Shown here in pieces: positions 40,937 to 51,282 of a DNA stretch of 64,000 bases; the stretch's first letter is position 1; every line of letters begins with the position of its first letter. The notes below the pieces were generated by a model that worked only from the letters and a program-made list of their open reading frames with translations, had not been told where the DNA came from and searched no databases. The translations under genes and the position numbers were made by a program. Origin of the DNA: Burkholderiales bacterium (GTDB lineage Bacteria > Pseudomonadota > Gammaproteobacteria > Burkholderiales > Burkholderiaceae_C); contig JACPOI010000015.1 of NCBI GenBank assembly GCA_016185015.1, positions 124,001 through 188,000 of the forward strand, written 5' to 3'.

Positions 40937-41016
40937 GCGACGCAGGGCCGCCCCAAGGCGCGAAGGCCCCCTTGGGGGGCAGCGCAGCACACGCAGTGGC
41001 AAGCGTGGGCGCCCAT
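40937..41016. repeat. Short intergenic hairpin-bearing repeat, copy B
   Basis: CGCAGGGCCGCCCCAAGGCGCGAAGGCCCCCTTGGGGGGCAGCGCAGCACACGCAGTGG; stem CCCCAAGG/CCTTGGGG; lies in the xseB-ispA junction. Confidence 0.55.
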
Positions 41017-41907
41017 ATGACGGAATTCGAGCTGCGTACCTGGAGCAGCGAGCGGCTGGCGCGCGTGGAGCGTGCGCTGGAGGCATGGGTCGGCATCGAT
41101 GCCCCGGCCGGCCTGGGCGAGGCCATGCGCTATTCGGTGCTCGACGGTGGCAAGCGCCTGCGCCCCCTGCTGGTGCTGGCGGCGTCCGAAGCCGTGGGCG
41201 GCAATGAGCGTGCCGCGCTGCGCGCCGCCTGCGCGGCAGAACTGATCCACGCCTATTCCCTGGTGCACGACGACATGCCCTGCATGGACAACGACGTGCT
41301 GCGCCGGGGCAAGCCCACGGTGCACGTGAAGTTCGGCGAGGCCGGTGCCCTGCTGGCCGGTGACGCACTGCAGGCCCTGGCCTTCGAACTGCTGACGCCC
41401 GAGAACGACGGCGTGCCCGAAGCCATGCAGGCGCGTCTGTGCCGCCTGCTCGCGCATGCGGCCGGCAGCGCAGGCATGGCCGGCGGCCAGGCCATCGACC
41501 TGGCCAGCGTCGGCGTGAAGCTCGATGAAACTCAGCTGCGCCAGATGCACCGTCTCAAGACCGGTGCCCTGCTGCAAGGCAGCGTGCTGATGGGCGCAGC
41601 CTGCGGTGAGGTGAGCGCGAGCGAGCGCCAGGCCTTGAGCGATTACGGTGCCGCCCTCGGCCTGGCCTTCCAGGTGGTGGACGACATCCTCGACGTGACG
41701 GCCGATTCCGCCACGCTGGGCAAGACGGCCGGCAAGGATGCCGAGCAGGACAAGCCCACCTACGTGTCCCTGCTGGGGCTGGCGCGTTCCCGCACCTACG
41801 CGCAGGAACTGTATGCCCAGGCCTTGCAGGCACTGGAGACCAGCGGCCTGGCCGATACGCGCGCCCTGCGCGCCCTGGCCGACATGGTGGTGAACCGGGT
41901 CAATTGA
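41017..41907 (+). CDS. ispA: Polyprenyl (farnesyl/geranyl) diphosphate synthase
   Basis: [32 protein letters not shown]; start placed at MTEFELRTW after the repeat rather than at 40912. Confidence 0.94.
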   Translation: MTEFELRTWSSERLARVERALEAWVGIDAPAGLGEAMRYSVLDGGKRLRPLLVLAASEAVGGNERAALRAACAAELIHAYSLVHDDMPCMDNDVLRRGKPTVHVKFGEAGALLAGDALQALAFELLTPENDGVPEAMQARLCRLLAHAAGSAGMAGGQAIDLASVGVKLDETQLRQMHRLKTGALLQGSVLMGAACGEVSASERQALSDYGAALGLAFQVVDDILDVTADSATLGKTAGKDAEQDKPTYVSLLGLARSRTYAQELYAQALQALETSGLADTRALRALADMVVNRVN

Positions 41908-41915
41908 GCAAGAGC

Positions 41916-43814
41916 ATGTCCGATACCTCCTATCCCCTGCTGCAGACGATCAACGACCCGGCCGAGCTGCGCCGGCTGCCGCGCGCCGAACTGCGCACCC
42001 TGGCCGACGAGCTGCGGGCCTATGTGCTCGACAGCGTCTCCAAGACCGGCGGCCACCTCAGCTCCAACCTGGGCACCGTGGAGCTGACGGTGGCGCTGCA
42101 CTACGTCTTCAACACCCCGCAGGATCGCCTGGTCTGGGACGTGGGCCACCAGACCTATCCGCACAAGATCCTGACGGGTCGGCGCGAGCGCATGCACACC
42201 TTGCGCCAGCTCGGCGGCCTCAGCGGTTTTCCCCTGCGCAGCGAGAGCCCTTTTGATGCCTTCGGTACCGCGCACAGCAGCACCTCCATCTCCGCCGCGC
42301 TGGGCATGGCCCTGGCGGCACGCCAGAAGGGCGAGGACCGCCACGCCATTGCCGTGATCGGCGACGGCGCCATGACGGCGGGCATGGCTTTCGAGGCGCT
42401 CAACCATGGCGGCGTCGAAGACTGCAGGCTGCTGGTCATCCTCAACGACAACGACATGTCCATCAGCCCGCCGGTGGGCGCGCTCAACCGCTACCTGGCG
42501 CAGCTCATGAGCGGGCGTTTTTATGCGGCCGCCAAGCAGGTGGGCAAGACCGTGCTCAAGGGCGCGCCGCCGCTGTTCGAGCTGGCCAAGCGCTTCGAGG
42601 AACACGCCAAGGGCATGGTGGTGCCGGCCACGCTGTTCGAGAAGTTCGGCTTCAACTACATCGGCCCCATCGACGGCCACGACCTCGACTCGCTGATCCC
42701 CACGCTGGAGAACATCAAGCACCTGCAGGGGCCGCAGTTCCTGCACGTGGTCACCAAGAAGGGCCAGGGCTACAAGCTGGCCGAGGCCGACCCCGTGGCC
42801 TACCACGGCCCCGGCAAGTTCGACCCGGCCGTGGGCCTGGTCAAGCCCGCCACGCCCCCGAAGCAGACCTTCACCCAGGTCTTCGGCCACTGGCTGTGCG
42901 ACATGGCCGACAAGGACCCGCGCCTGGTCGGCATCACGCCGGCCATGCGCGAGGGCTCGGGCATGGTGGAGTTCCACCAGCGTTTCCCGGGCCGTTATTA
43001 CGACGTGGGCATCGCCGAGCAGCACGCCGTCACCTTCGCCGCCGGCCTGGCCTGCGAAGGGCTCAAGCCGGTGCTGGCGATCTACTCCACCTTCCTGCAG
43101 CGCGGCTACGACCAGCTGATCCACGACGTGGCCCTGCAAAATCTGCCTGTGGTGTTCGCGCTGGACCGCGCGGGCCTGGTCGGTGCCGACGGCGCCACGC
43201 ACGCGGGCAACTACGACATCGCCTACCTGCGCTGCATTCCCAACATGGCCGTGGCCTGCCCGGCTGACGAGCGCGAGTGCCGCCAGCTGCTGAGCACCGC
43301 CTTCGAGCAGAACCATCCTGTGGCCGTGCGTTACCCGCGCGGCGCCGGTGCGGGCGTGGCCCCTCTGCCGGGTCTGGAATCCCTGCCCTATGGCAAGGGT
43401 GAGGTGAAGCGCGAAGGCAAAGGCGTCGCCATCCTGGCCTTCGGCACGCTGCTCTACCCGGCCCTGGCCGCCGCCGAGAAGCTGGGTGCCACCGTGGTGA
43501 ACATGCGCTGGGCCAAGCCGCTGGACGTGGAGCTGCTGCTCAAGGTGGCCGCCACGCACGAGGCCCTGGTCACGCTGGAGGAGGGCGCCGTCATGGGCGG
43601 CGCCGGCAGCGCGGTGGGCGAAGCCCTGCAGGCGGCCGGTGTGCTCAAGCCCCTGCTGCAGCTGGGCTTGCCCGACGTCTTCATCGAACACGGCGACCCG
43701 GCCAGGCTGCTCGCCCTGCAGGGGCTGGACGCCGCGGGCATCCAGGCTGCGATCGAAAAGCGTTACCCCGCGCTGGTGACCCAGGCCAAACCGGCACTCA
43801 AGGTCGTGGGCTGA
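41916..43814 (+). CDS. dxs: 1-deoxy-D-xylulose-5-phosphate synthase
   Basis: [62 protein letters not shown] at 41904 is an alternative start. Confidence 0.97.
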   Translation: MSDTSYPLLQTINDPAELRRLPRAELRTLADELRAYVLDSVSKTGGHLSSNLGTVELTVALHYVFNTPQDRLVWDVGHQTYPHKILTGRRERMHTLRQLGGLSGFPLRSESPFDAFGTAHSSTSISAALGMALAARQKGEDRHAIAVIGDGAMTAGMAFEALNHGGVEDCRLLVILNDNDMSISPPVGALNRYLAQLMSGRFYAAAKQVGKTVLKGAPPLFELAKRFEEHAKGMVVPATLFEKFGFNYIGPIDGHDLDSLIPTLENIKHLQGPQFLHVVTKKGQGYKLAEADPVAYHGPGKFDPAVGLVKPATPPKQTFTQVFGHWLCDMADKDPRLVGITPAMREGSGMVEFHQRFPGRYYDVGIAEQHAVTFAAGLACEGLKPVLAIYSTFLQRGYDQLIHDVALQNLPVVFALDRAGLVGADGATHAGNYDIAYLRCIPNMAVACPADERECRQLLSTAFEQNHPVAVRYPRGAGAGVAPLPGLESLPYGKGEVKREGKGVAILAFGTLLYPALAAAEKLGATVVNMRWAKPLDVELLLKVAATHEALVTLEEGAVMGGAGSAVGEALQAAGVLKPLLQLGLPDVFIEHGDPARLLALQGLDAAGIQAAIEKRYPALVTQAKPALKVVG

Positions 43815-43868
43815 GGTGGCGGCCGCCGCTTGGCGCGCCCATTGAGTGGCGACCCTGCGCAGCCGGCC

Positions 43869-45653
43869 TCATTGGGGCTGCTGGTTGCGCCGTTCCATTT
43901 CACGCCGTTCCACACACACCGGGTGCTGCGCGTACAGGGCCTTGTCGCACTGCTCTTTCATGCACGTGAGGTAACCGAGCAGGATGCGCCCCTCGCAGGC
44001 CGCATTCGGGTCCGGTGGCGCCGTCGCAGCGGCGGCCGGCGCGGGCGCCTTGCTCGCCGGTTTCGGGCTGTCCGGGGCCCGGGGCTTGTCCTGGGGTGGG
44101 GTTGTGGCTGCCGCCTTGGGGGCTGGTTTCGGTTCGGCTGCCCGGGGCTTCACGTCGGCACGTTGTGCAGCAGGCGTCTTGGCAGGGGGCGCCACCGCAG
44201 CGGATTTGCCCTTGGACGTTGCATCTGCTTCTTTTTCGACGATGGCGGCTGCGGGTGTGGGCGCGGGCTTGCCCGACAGGCCCAGGTAAGCGAGGACGAT
44301 GGCCGCCACGATTGCCAGGCCGGCGCCGCCCAGGATCCAGCCGCGCCGGCTGCGGGCGGGCGCGTCGGTAACGGCCTGCGCTGCGGCTGCCTTGCGTGGC
44401 GGGAGCATGCGGGTGGCTTCCGGGTCTTCCTCCGCCGGGGCCGGCGCCGCGGCCATCTTCATCGTGGGCTCGTTCGCAACGGTCGTCGCCTGGGGGACGA
44501 CCGTGCGCGTTCCGGTGCCGGACCTTGAGCCGCCGTGCTCGCCGCCGGGGTTGCTCAGCCGCTTGATGCGGCGGCGCGCCAGGTCGGCATAGATGCCGGC
44601 CGGGAACTTGAGCAGGAAATCCCTGAATTCCTCGACATCGACCGAGTCCTTGATCTCCTTCCAGTAGACCAGCTCCACCTCCTGCGTCACGGTGGAACTG
44701 GGCAGGCCGGACATGCTGCCCGAACTGGTACTGACCAGCGATTCGCCCTTGATCACCGTGGAGGTCCAGGTCGAGCTTTCACCGGGGCGAGGCGGGCTCT
44801 TGGGTGGCGTGATCGTGGGGTCGGCGGCCGAGCCGGCGGCGGCCTGCAGCGCGGCGTTGAATTCCTGGGCGTTCGGGTAACGGTCGTCGCGCGACTTCTG
44901 CAGCGCGCGCGCCATGAGCTGGTCGATGGCCGGCGGCAGCAGGGGGTTGATGGTCGATGGCGCTGCCACCTCCTGCCCGACGATCTTCTGGATGATTTCG
45001 TAGTCGCCCGTGCCGTCGAAGGGCCGGGTCCCGGTCAGCAGCTGGTACAGCACGATGCCGGCCGAGAAGAGGTCGGATCGGGCGTCGATGGGCAGGCCGT
45101 GCAGCTGTTCCGGCGACATGTACTTGAGCGTTCCGACCATGGTGCCCTTGGTGCGGGTGGCTTCGCCCGAATCCTGGATCCGCGCGACGCCGAAGTCCGT
45201 GAGCTTGATGCGCCCGCTGGCCTCGATCAGCAGGTTGGCCGGCTTGATGTCGCGGTGCACGATGTTCTGCTGGTGCGCATAGTCCAGCGCCGAGAGCAGA
45301 TCGCTCATGATGCTGGTCGCCTGCTGCAGGGTGTAGCGCACCCCCTGGTCCAGGTGGTGCTTGAGGTCCTCGCCCTGGATGTATTCCATGACGAGGTAGG
45401 CGATGTCGCCGTCGCGGTCGGAGTCGTAGACGCTGACGATGTTGGGGTGCTGCAGGCGCGCGGCGGAGCGTGCCTCCGTGCGGAAGCGGATCTCGTATTC
45501 GGCGGCTTCTTCGCTCGTGAGGTTCTCCACCTTGATGGTCTTGATCGCCACGCGCCGTTCCAGATTCGGGTCGCGGCCCTCGTAGACCAGCCCCATGGCC
45601 CCCTTGCCCAGGACCCGGATCAGTTCGTAGCGACCCAGTGTCTTCTGGCTCAT
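43869..45653 (-). CDS. Membrane-anchored Ser/Thr protein kinase (Hanks type)
   Basis: RYELIRVLGKGAMGLVYEGRD, HRDIKPANLLI, DFGVARI, GTLKYMSPEQL; TM segment WILGGAGLAIVAAIVLAYLGL, Ala/Pro-rich linker and Cys-containing C-terminus. Confidence 0.93.
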   Translation of the reverse strand: MSQKTLGRYELIRVLGKGAMGLVYEGRDPNLERRVAIKTIKVENLTSEEAAEYEIRFRTEARSAARLQHPNIVSVYDSDRDGDIAYLVMEYIQGEDLKHHLDQGVRYTLQQATSIMSDLLSALDYAHQQNIVHRDIKPANLLIEASGRIKLTDFGVARIQDSGEATRTKGTMVGTLKYMSPEQLHGLPIDARSDLFSAGIVLYQLLTGTRPFDGTGDYEIIQKIVGQEVAAPSTINPLLPPAIDQLMARALQKSRDDRYPNAQEFNAALQAAAGSAADPTITPPKSPPRPGESSTWTSTVIKGESLVSTSSGSMSGLPSSTVTQEVELVYWKEIKDSVDVEEFRDFLLKFPAGIYADLARRRIKRLSNPGGEHGGSRSGTGTRTVVPQATTVANEPTMKMAAAPAPAEEDPEATRMLPPRKAAAAQAVTDAPARSRRGWILGGAGLAIVAAIVLAYLGLSGKPAPTPAAAIVEKEADATSKGKSAAVAPPAKTPAAQRADVKPRAAEPKPAPKAAATTPPQDKPRAPDSPKPASKAPAPAAAATAPPDPNAACEGRILLGYLTCMKEQCDKALYAQHPVCVERREMERRNQQPQ

Positions 45654-45655
45654 GG

Positions 45656-46591
45656 TCAGGTCACCTGGCTCTTGATGGAGAAGGTGATCAAGGGGGCATC
45701 CTCGTCTTCACGGGCGCAGCCCAGCACGATCTGGCCGCTGCCCACCAGGGTGCATTCGGTACGCCGCAGCACCACGGCCTCGTCCTGGTTGCCCAGGTAG
45801 ACCCAGGTGCCGAAGCTGGAGGCATCGGTCAGCACGAACTGGCCGCCGCGCCACTCCAGCGTCGCGTGCAGGCGCGAGACCCGGGGGTCGTTCACATGCA
45901 GGGCCGCATCGGCTGCGCGGCCCAGGGACATCCGGTCGCCCTTGGCTTTGAGTTGCAGCCGTTTGTCCCCGTGGGAGAGTTCCAGCGATTCCTCGCGCCG
46001 CGGCGGGATGGTCGAGCGCCCGATCATGGTCGCTTCGCCATCGCGGCCGGCCTGCCATTCGACCCGGTAGACGTGGCTGGACTCGGTCTTGCCGCGAAGG
46101 TACATGGGGCCCATGCTGCGCAGCGCGGCGCGTTGCACCGGGAAGATGGCCTTCCACACGTTGTCGGTGGTCAGAATCTGCGAGGCGCCGGCCAGGTCGG
46201 CCAGGCGGGCGGCGGAGTTGACCGTATCGCCGAAGCAGTCGCCTTCGATCTCGACGACTTCGCCGCTGTCGATGCCAATCTGCAGTTCCACGGGGGCGCC
46301 GCTGTCACCGGGACGGATCTGTTTTTCCAGCAGGTGGTTCTGGACCTGCATGCAGGCGGCCAGGGCGGCGCCTTCATGCTGGAAGACGACAAACAGACCA
46401 TCGCCCAGCACCTTGACGACCCGGCCCTGGTGTTGTCCGAAGATCTCGCTGAGCATGCTGACCAGCTGGGTGACAAACCTGGAGGCTGCTTCATCTCCCA
46501 GTCGCTCGAAAAGACTGGTGCTGCCTACGAGATCTGCAAATACGACGGTGGCCATCGAACGCCCGGGTTGGTTGTCAGCAGGGGACCTCAC
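45656..46591 (-). CDS. Adenylate/guanylate cyclase catalytic domain fused to FHA domain
   Basis: ATVVFADLVGSTSLFERLGDEAA...GRVVKVLGDGLFVVF; FHA-like SLGRAADAALHVNDPRVSRLHATLEWRGGQFVLTDASSFGTWV; GTG start. Confidence 0.88.
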   Translation of the reverse strand: MRSPADNQPGRSMATVVFADLVGSTSLFERLGDEAASRFVTQLVSMLSEIFGQHQGRVVKVLGDGLFVVFQHEGAALAACMQVQNHLLEKQIRPGDSGAPVELQIGIDSGEVVEIEGDCFGDTVNSAARLADLAGASQILTTDNVWKAIFPVQRAALRSMGPMYLRGKTESSHVYRVEWQAGRDGEATMIGRSTIPPRREESLELSHGDKRLQLKAKGDRMSLGRAADAALHVNDPRVSRLHATLEWRGGQFVLTDASSFGTWVYLGNQDEAVVLRRTECTLVGSGQIVLGCAREDEDAPLITFSIKSQVT

Positions 46592-46810
46592 TCAACCGTC
46601 GAAGCCGTGCTGACGCCCCCCACCTCCGAGGAATGGTACTCGAAAAGCGTTGCCCGGCCTCCTCCCGTGCGCCGGGGCTCCGGGGATGGGCACAGCCCTG
46701 CGAGGGCGTTGCCGCCGCCGACCCGGGGTTCCCCGTCGCAGGCGGCTACACTTGCAGGTTCCCCGCGCGTGACGCGCGGAGATTCGTACCATTGAACTGG
46801 AGTCAAGAAC

Positions 46811-47893
46811 ATGGATCGTCGTTCCCTCATCAAGAATGCCGGCATTGCCGGCGTGCTGGCCGCTGGTGCCGCCCCCGCCGTTCACGCGCAAGCTGCAGTG
46901 CGCTGGCGCCTCGCTTCGAGCTTCCCCAAGTCGCTCGACACCATCTTCGGCAGCGCCGAGAAGTTCTCGCAGACCGTCAAGGCCCTGTCGGGCGGCAAGT
47001 TTGAAGTTTCCGTGCACGCCGCCGGCGAGCTGATGCCCGCCTTCGGCGTGGTGGATGCCATCCAGAACAACTCCATCGAGATGGCCCAGACCGCACCGTA
47101 TTACTTCACCGGCAAGAGCCCCATCTTCGCCTTCGGCTGCGCCGTGCCCTTCGGCCTGACCGCACGCCAGATGGACGCCTGGATGGAGCACGGCAACGGC
47201 CGCAAGCTGCTGGACGCCTTCTTCGATCAGTACAACATCAAGAGCGCCAGCGCCGGCAACACCGGCACGCAGATGGGCGGCTGGTACCGCAAGGAGATCA
47301 AGACCGTCAAGGACCTCAAGGGCCTGAAGATGCGCCTGGGCGGCGGCCTGTTCGGCGAGACCATGGCCAAGCTGGGCGTGGTGGCCCAGAACATGCCTGC
47401 CGGCGAGGTCTACCAGGCCCTGGAAAAAGGCACGCTGGACGCCACCGAGTTCGTCGGCCCCTACGACGACGAGAAGCTGGGCTTCAACAAGGTTGCGCCC
47501 TTCTACTACTACCCCGGCTGGTGGGAAGGTGGCGCCGAGCTCGAGTTCTTCATCAACAAGAAGGCCTACGCCGCACTGTCGCCTGAGTTCCAGGCCATCG
47601 TTGATGCCGCGACGGCGGTTGCCGCGCGCGACATGACGGCCAAGTACGATGCCAAGAACCCGCTGGCCCTCAAGCGCCTGGTCGCCGCCAAGACCCAGCT
47701 CAAGCCCTTCTCCAAGGAAATCATGGACGCCGGCTACAAGGCTGCCATGGAAGTCTTTGCCGAGCACGAGGCCAAGTCGCCTGAGTTCAAGAAGATCCAC
47801 CAGGACATGCGCGCCTTCCAGCGCGACCAGATCCTGTGGGCGCGTTTCTCCGAGTTCCGCTACGACGGCTACATGACCACTGCCAAACTGTAA
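46811..47893 (+). CDS. TRAP transporter substrate-binding protein (DctP family), copy 1
   Basis: MDRRSLIKNAGIAGVLAAGAAPAVHAQAAVRWRLASSFPKSLDTIFGSAEKFSQTVKALSGGKFEVSVHAAGELMP. Confidence 0.93.
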   Translation: MDRRSLIKNAGIAGVLAAGAAPAVHAQAAVRWRLASSFPKSLDTIFGSAEKFSQTVKALSGGKFEVSVHAAGELMPAFGVVDAIQNNSIEMAQTAPYYFTGKSPIFAFGCAVPFGLTARQMDAWMEHGNGRKLLDAFFDQYNIKSASAGNTGTQMGGWYRKEIKTVKDLKGLKMRLGGGLFGETMAKLGVVAQNMPAGEVYQALEKGTLDATEFVGPYDDEKLGFNKVAPFYYYPGWWEGGAELEFFINKKAYAALSPEFQAIVDAATAVAARDMTAKYDAKNPLALKRLVAAKTQLKPFSKEIMDAGYKAAMEVFAEHEAKSPEFKKIHQDMRAFQRDQILWARFSEFRYDGYMTTAKL

Positions 47894-47916
47894 GCAGGAC
47901 GACAATGAGCATAAGG

Positions 47917-47945
47917 AACGGGCCCTTCGGGGCCCGTTTTCTTTT
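47917..47945 (+). terminator. Intrinsic terminator with TTCG loop
   Basis: AACGGGCCC-TTCG-GGGCCCGTT then TTCTTTT. Confidence 0.9.
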
Positions 47946-48040
47946 GCGCGGCAGGGCGTTCGGGGGTAACTCCCTATGCCTCCCGCCGTGAGCCGTTCCT
48001 AGAATCGGCCACCTCTATTCTTCTTCAGCTGGAGACATTC

Positions 48041-49120
48041 ATGGACCGTCGTTCCCTCATTAAGCAGGCCGGTATTGCCGGCGTTCTGGCCGCTGGCGTC
48101 GCCCCCGCGGTGCACGCCCAGGCCGCCATCCGTTGGCGCCTGGCCTCCAGCTTTCCCAAAGCCCTGGACACCATCTTCGGCGCAGCCGACGTCTTCGCCA
48201 AGTCCGTCAAGACCATGTCTGGCGGCAAGTTCGAGGTCTCGGTGCACGCGGCCGGTGAAATCATGCCGGCCTTCGGCGTGGTCGACGGCGTGCAGCAGGG
48301 CTCCATCGAGATGGCCCACACCGCGCCCTACTACTTCTTCGGCAAGGACGAGACCTTCGCCCTGGGCTGCGCCATCCCCTTCGGCCTGAACAGCCGCCAG
48401 ATGACGGCCTGGATGTACGAAGGCAACGGCCTCAAGCTCATGCGCGAGTTCTACGCCAACTACAACATCATCAACCTGCCCGGCGGCAACACGGGCTGCC
48501 AGATGGGTGGCTGGTACCGCAAGGAGATCAAGTCGCTCAAGGACATCAAGGGCCTGAAGATGCGCATCGGCGGCTTCGGTGGCAAGATCCTCGAGAAGAT
48601 CGGCGGCGTGCCGCAGAACATCCCCGGCGGTGAAATCTATTCCGCCCTGGAAAAAGGCACCATCGACTCCGCCGAGTGGGTGGGCCCTTACGACGACCAG
48701 AAGCTGGGCTTCAACAAGGTCGCCCCCTACTACTACTACCCCGGCTGGTGGGAGGGCGGCCCCGAGCTGGACTTCTACATCAACAACAAGGCCTTCGAAG
48801 CCCTGTCGCCCGAGAACAAGTCCATCGTGCAGGCTGCGGCCAGCCACGCCCACGTGACCATGCAGGCCATGTACGACGCGCGCAACCCGGTCGCGCTCAA
48901 GCAGCTCGTGGGTGCCGGCACCAAGCTGCGTCCTTTCCCGAACGACGTGATGAAGGCCGCCTTCGACGCCGCCATGGCCTTCTACGACGAGCTGTCCAAG
49001 AAGAACGAGAACTGGAAGAAGGTCTACGCCGACTTCTCGGCCTTCCGCCGTGACCAGAACCAGTGGTTCCGTTTCACGGAAGCGCGCTTCGACAGCTTCA
49101 TGCAGGCCCAGAAGCTGTAA
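48041..49120 (+). CDS. TRAP transporter substrate-binding protein (DctP family), copy 2
   Basis: MDRRSLIKQAGIAGVLAAGVAPAVHAQAAIRWRLASSFPKALDTIFGAADVF; close paralogue of copy 1. Confidence 0.93.
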   Translation: MDRRSLIKQAGIAGVLAAGVAPAVHAQAAIRWRLASSFPKALDTIFGAADVFAKSVKTMSGGKFEVSVHAAGEIMPAFGVVDGVQQGSIEMAHTAPYYFFGKDETFALGCAIPFGLNSRQMTAWMYEGNGLKLMREFYANYNIINLPGGNTGCQMGGWYRKEIKSLKDIKGLKMRIGGFGGKILEKIGGVPQNIPGGEIYSALEKGTIDSAEWVGPYDDQKLGFNKVAPYYYYPGWWEGGPELDFYINNKAFEALSPENKSIVQAAASHAHVTMQAMYDARNPVALKQLVGAGTKLRPFPNDVMKAAFDAAMAFYDELSKKNENWKKVYADFSAFRRDQNQWFRFTEARFDSFMQAQKL

Positions 49121-49140
49121 GCCCCTGCCGCTTCAAAGAA

Positions 49141-49165
49141 AAACCGCGCCACGGCGCGGTTTTTT
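49141..49165 (+). terminator. Intrinsic terminator
   Basis: AAACCGCGCC-AC-GGCGCGGTTTTTT. Confidence 0.9.
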
Positions 49166-49201
49166 CATGCTCAGTCGAGGCAGGCGCCGCCGCTTGCGTG
49201 C

Positions 49202-49696
49202 TCAGTCCATCCGTCGAAATTCAGCGACTTCACGCACCAGGCGTTCGAAGTCGGCCAGCAGCACCGGGTCGGCCGCGTAGAAGACCGCGAACTTGCCCAG
49301 CAGGGTACGTGCATAGAGGCGTGGCGCGATCAGCCAGTCCAGCCCGCGCACGCGGATCAGCTTGCCGTAGGCCAGCTCGCGCAGCTCCAGCTTCTTGTCC
49401 CAGACCCAGGTCTGGTGCAGCGCCGTCGTGTCCAGCCGCGTGCGGCTGCTCATGATGTGCCACCAGGTGTAGAGCATCAGGGCCAGGGCGGAGATCAGCC
49501 AGACCAGGCCCGTGCTGCTGCCCGAGCCCAATGCACCCGCGTGCCAGAGCGTCGCCAGCCAGGCCGAGCCCGCGGTCACGATGACGCTGGCCAGGATCTT
49601 GAAAGGGCGGGTGAAGGCCGGGCTGGAGAGCGCGGCCTGGGTCGGGGTGAAGCGAAAGGGGGGCGGCCCCAGGCTTTGCAGCAGTTCTTCGTTCAT
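49202..49696 (-). CDS. Hypothetical membrane protein
   Basis: 164 aa, two TM segments, upstream of permease genes. Confidence 0.6.
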   Translation of the reverse strand: MNEELLQSLGPPPFRFTPTQAALSSPAFTRPFKILASVIVTAGSAWLATLWHAGALGSGSSTGLVWLISALALMLYTWWHIMSSRTRLDTTALHQTWVWDKKLELRELAYGKLIRVRGLDWLIAPRLYARTLLGKFAVFYAADPVLLADFERLVREVAEFRRMD

Positions 49697-49732
49697 GGAA
49701 CAGGCTGGGGCGCCGCAAGGCGCCCCGCCTTC

Positions 49733-51238
49733 TTATTTCTTGCTGTCCTTGAACATATCGTCGAGGCGCTTCTGGTCCTCGTCGGCGCTGGCATCGGCCG
49801 CTTCCTCGGCCGTGCCGCCTTCTTCGATGACCAGTTCCAGGTTGACCTTGTCGAGGTCGACCTTCTCGACCTTGTCGAGGAAGGCGGTCACAGTCTCGGG
49901 CACGAAGATCACGATGGCCACCAGCACCAGCTGCATGATCACCCAGGGGATGGAGCCCATGTAGATGTCGCTGGACTTGACCGGCTTGTCGATGCGCTTT
50001 TCCTTGAACAGCGTGTCGGCGATGCCGCGCAGGTAGAACAGCGCGAAGCCGAAGGGCGGGTGCATGAAGCTGGTCTGCATGTTCACGCACAGCAGCACGC
50101 CGAACCAGATCAGGTCGATGCCCATCTTCTCGGCCACCGGGCCCAGCATCGGGATGATGATGAAGGCGATCTCGAAGAAATCCAGGAAGAAGGCCAGGAA
50201 GAACACGAAGATGTTCACCGCGATCAGGAAGCCCAGCTGGCCGCCCGGCAGGCCGGAGAGCATGTGCTCGACCCAGATGGCGCCGTCCACGCCCTGGAAG
50301 ACCATGGAGAACACGCGCGAGCCGATCAGGATGAAGACCACCATGGCGGTCAGGCGCATGGTGCCTTTCATGGCGTCCCAGATCAGCGGCATGGTCAGGC
50401 GCTTGTGCATGGCCGCCAGGATCAGGGCGCCCACCACGCCCATGGCACCCGCCTCGGTCGGCGTGGCGATGGCAGTGTTCAGGCCGGGCAGGCCGCCCAT
50501 GGAGCCCAGCACGGCGAAGATCAGGATGGCGGAGGGGATGATGCCGCGCAGGCACTTGGCCCACAGGGCCCAGCCGTTGAGCGTGCGCGCTTCTTTCGGC
50601 ACACCGGGCACATGGTGCGGCTTGATCATGCTCAGGGCGAAGGTGTAGAGCGCGAAGATCAGGATCTGCAGCAGCGCCGGACCCCAGGCGCCCTTGTACA
50701 TGTCGCCCACGGGCTTGCCCAGCTGGTCAGCCAGCACGATCAGCACCAGGGAGGGCGGCACCAGCTGCGTGATGGTGCCCGAGGCGGCCAGCACGCCGGT
50801 GGCATAGCGCATGTTGTAGCCGTAGCGGATCATCACCGGCAGCGAGATCAGCGCCATGGCGATCACCTGGCCGGCCACGGTGCCCGTGATGGCGCCGAGG
50901 ATGAAGCCCACGATGATGACCGAGTAACCCAGGCCGCCGCGCACCGGGCCGAAGAGCTGGCCCATGGAGTCCAGCATGTCCTCGGCCAGCCCGCATTTCT
51001 CCAGGATGGCACCCATGAAGGTGAAGAAGGGAATGGCCAGCAGCAGGTCGTTGCTGAGGATGCCGAACATGTTGAGCGGCAGGTTGGCCATGAACTCGGC
51101 CGGGAACCAGCCCATCTCGATGGCGAAGAAGCCGCTGAACAGGCCCAGGGCCGCGAGCGAGAAGGCCACGGGGAAGCCGATGAGCATGACGAGCACGAGG
51201 CCCGCGAACATGATCGGCGCGAAGTTTTCCATCTGCAT
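49733..51238 (-). CDS. TRAP transporter large permease (DctM family) with charged C-terminal extension
   Basis: FAPIMFAGLVLVMLIGFPVAFSLAALGLFSGF...IPFFTFMGAILEKCGLAEDMLD; acidic tail ...EEGGTAEEAADASADEDQKRLDDMFKDSKK. Confidence 0.93.
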   Translation of the reverse strand: MQMENFAPIMFAGLVLVMLIGFPVAFSLAALGLFSGFFAIEMGWFPAEFMANLPLNMFGILSNDLLLAIPFFTFMGAILEKCGLAEDMLDSMGQLFGPVRGGLGYSVIIVGFILGAITGTVAGQVIAMALISLPVMIRYGYNMRYATGVLAASGTITQLVPPSLVLIVLADQLGKPVGDMYKGAWGPALLQILIFALYTFALSMIKPHHVPGVPKEARTLNGWALWAKCLRGIIPSAILIFAVLGSMGGLPGLNTAIATPTEAGAMGVVGALILAAMHKRLTMPLIWDAMKGTMRLTAMVVFILIGSRVFSMVFQGVDGAIWVEHMLSGLPGGQLGFLIAVNIFVFFLAFFLDFFEIAFIIIPMLGPVAEKMGIDLIWFGVLLCVNMQTSFMHPPFGFALFYLRGIADTLFKEKRIDKPVKSSDIYMGSIPWVIMQLVLVAIVIFVPETVTAFLDKVEKVDLDKVNLELVIEEGGTAEEAADASADEDQKRLDDMFKDSKK

Positions 51239-51282
51239 TTTGACGTTCCTGAAATCTGTAGGGTGGGGCGGGCAGATGGTGC

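Noticed and set aside
40912-41016. ispA start at 40912
   Set aside because: The first ~35 codons lie in a repeat-like sequence and overlap the xseB stop; conserved similarity begins near MTEFELRTW at 41017.
41796-43691. 631 aa minus-strand ORF opposite dxs
   Set aside because: Antisense shadow of dxs with no recognisable motifs.
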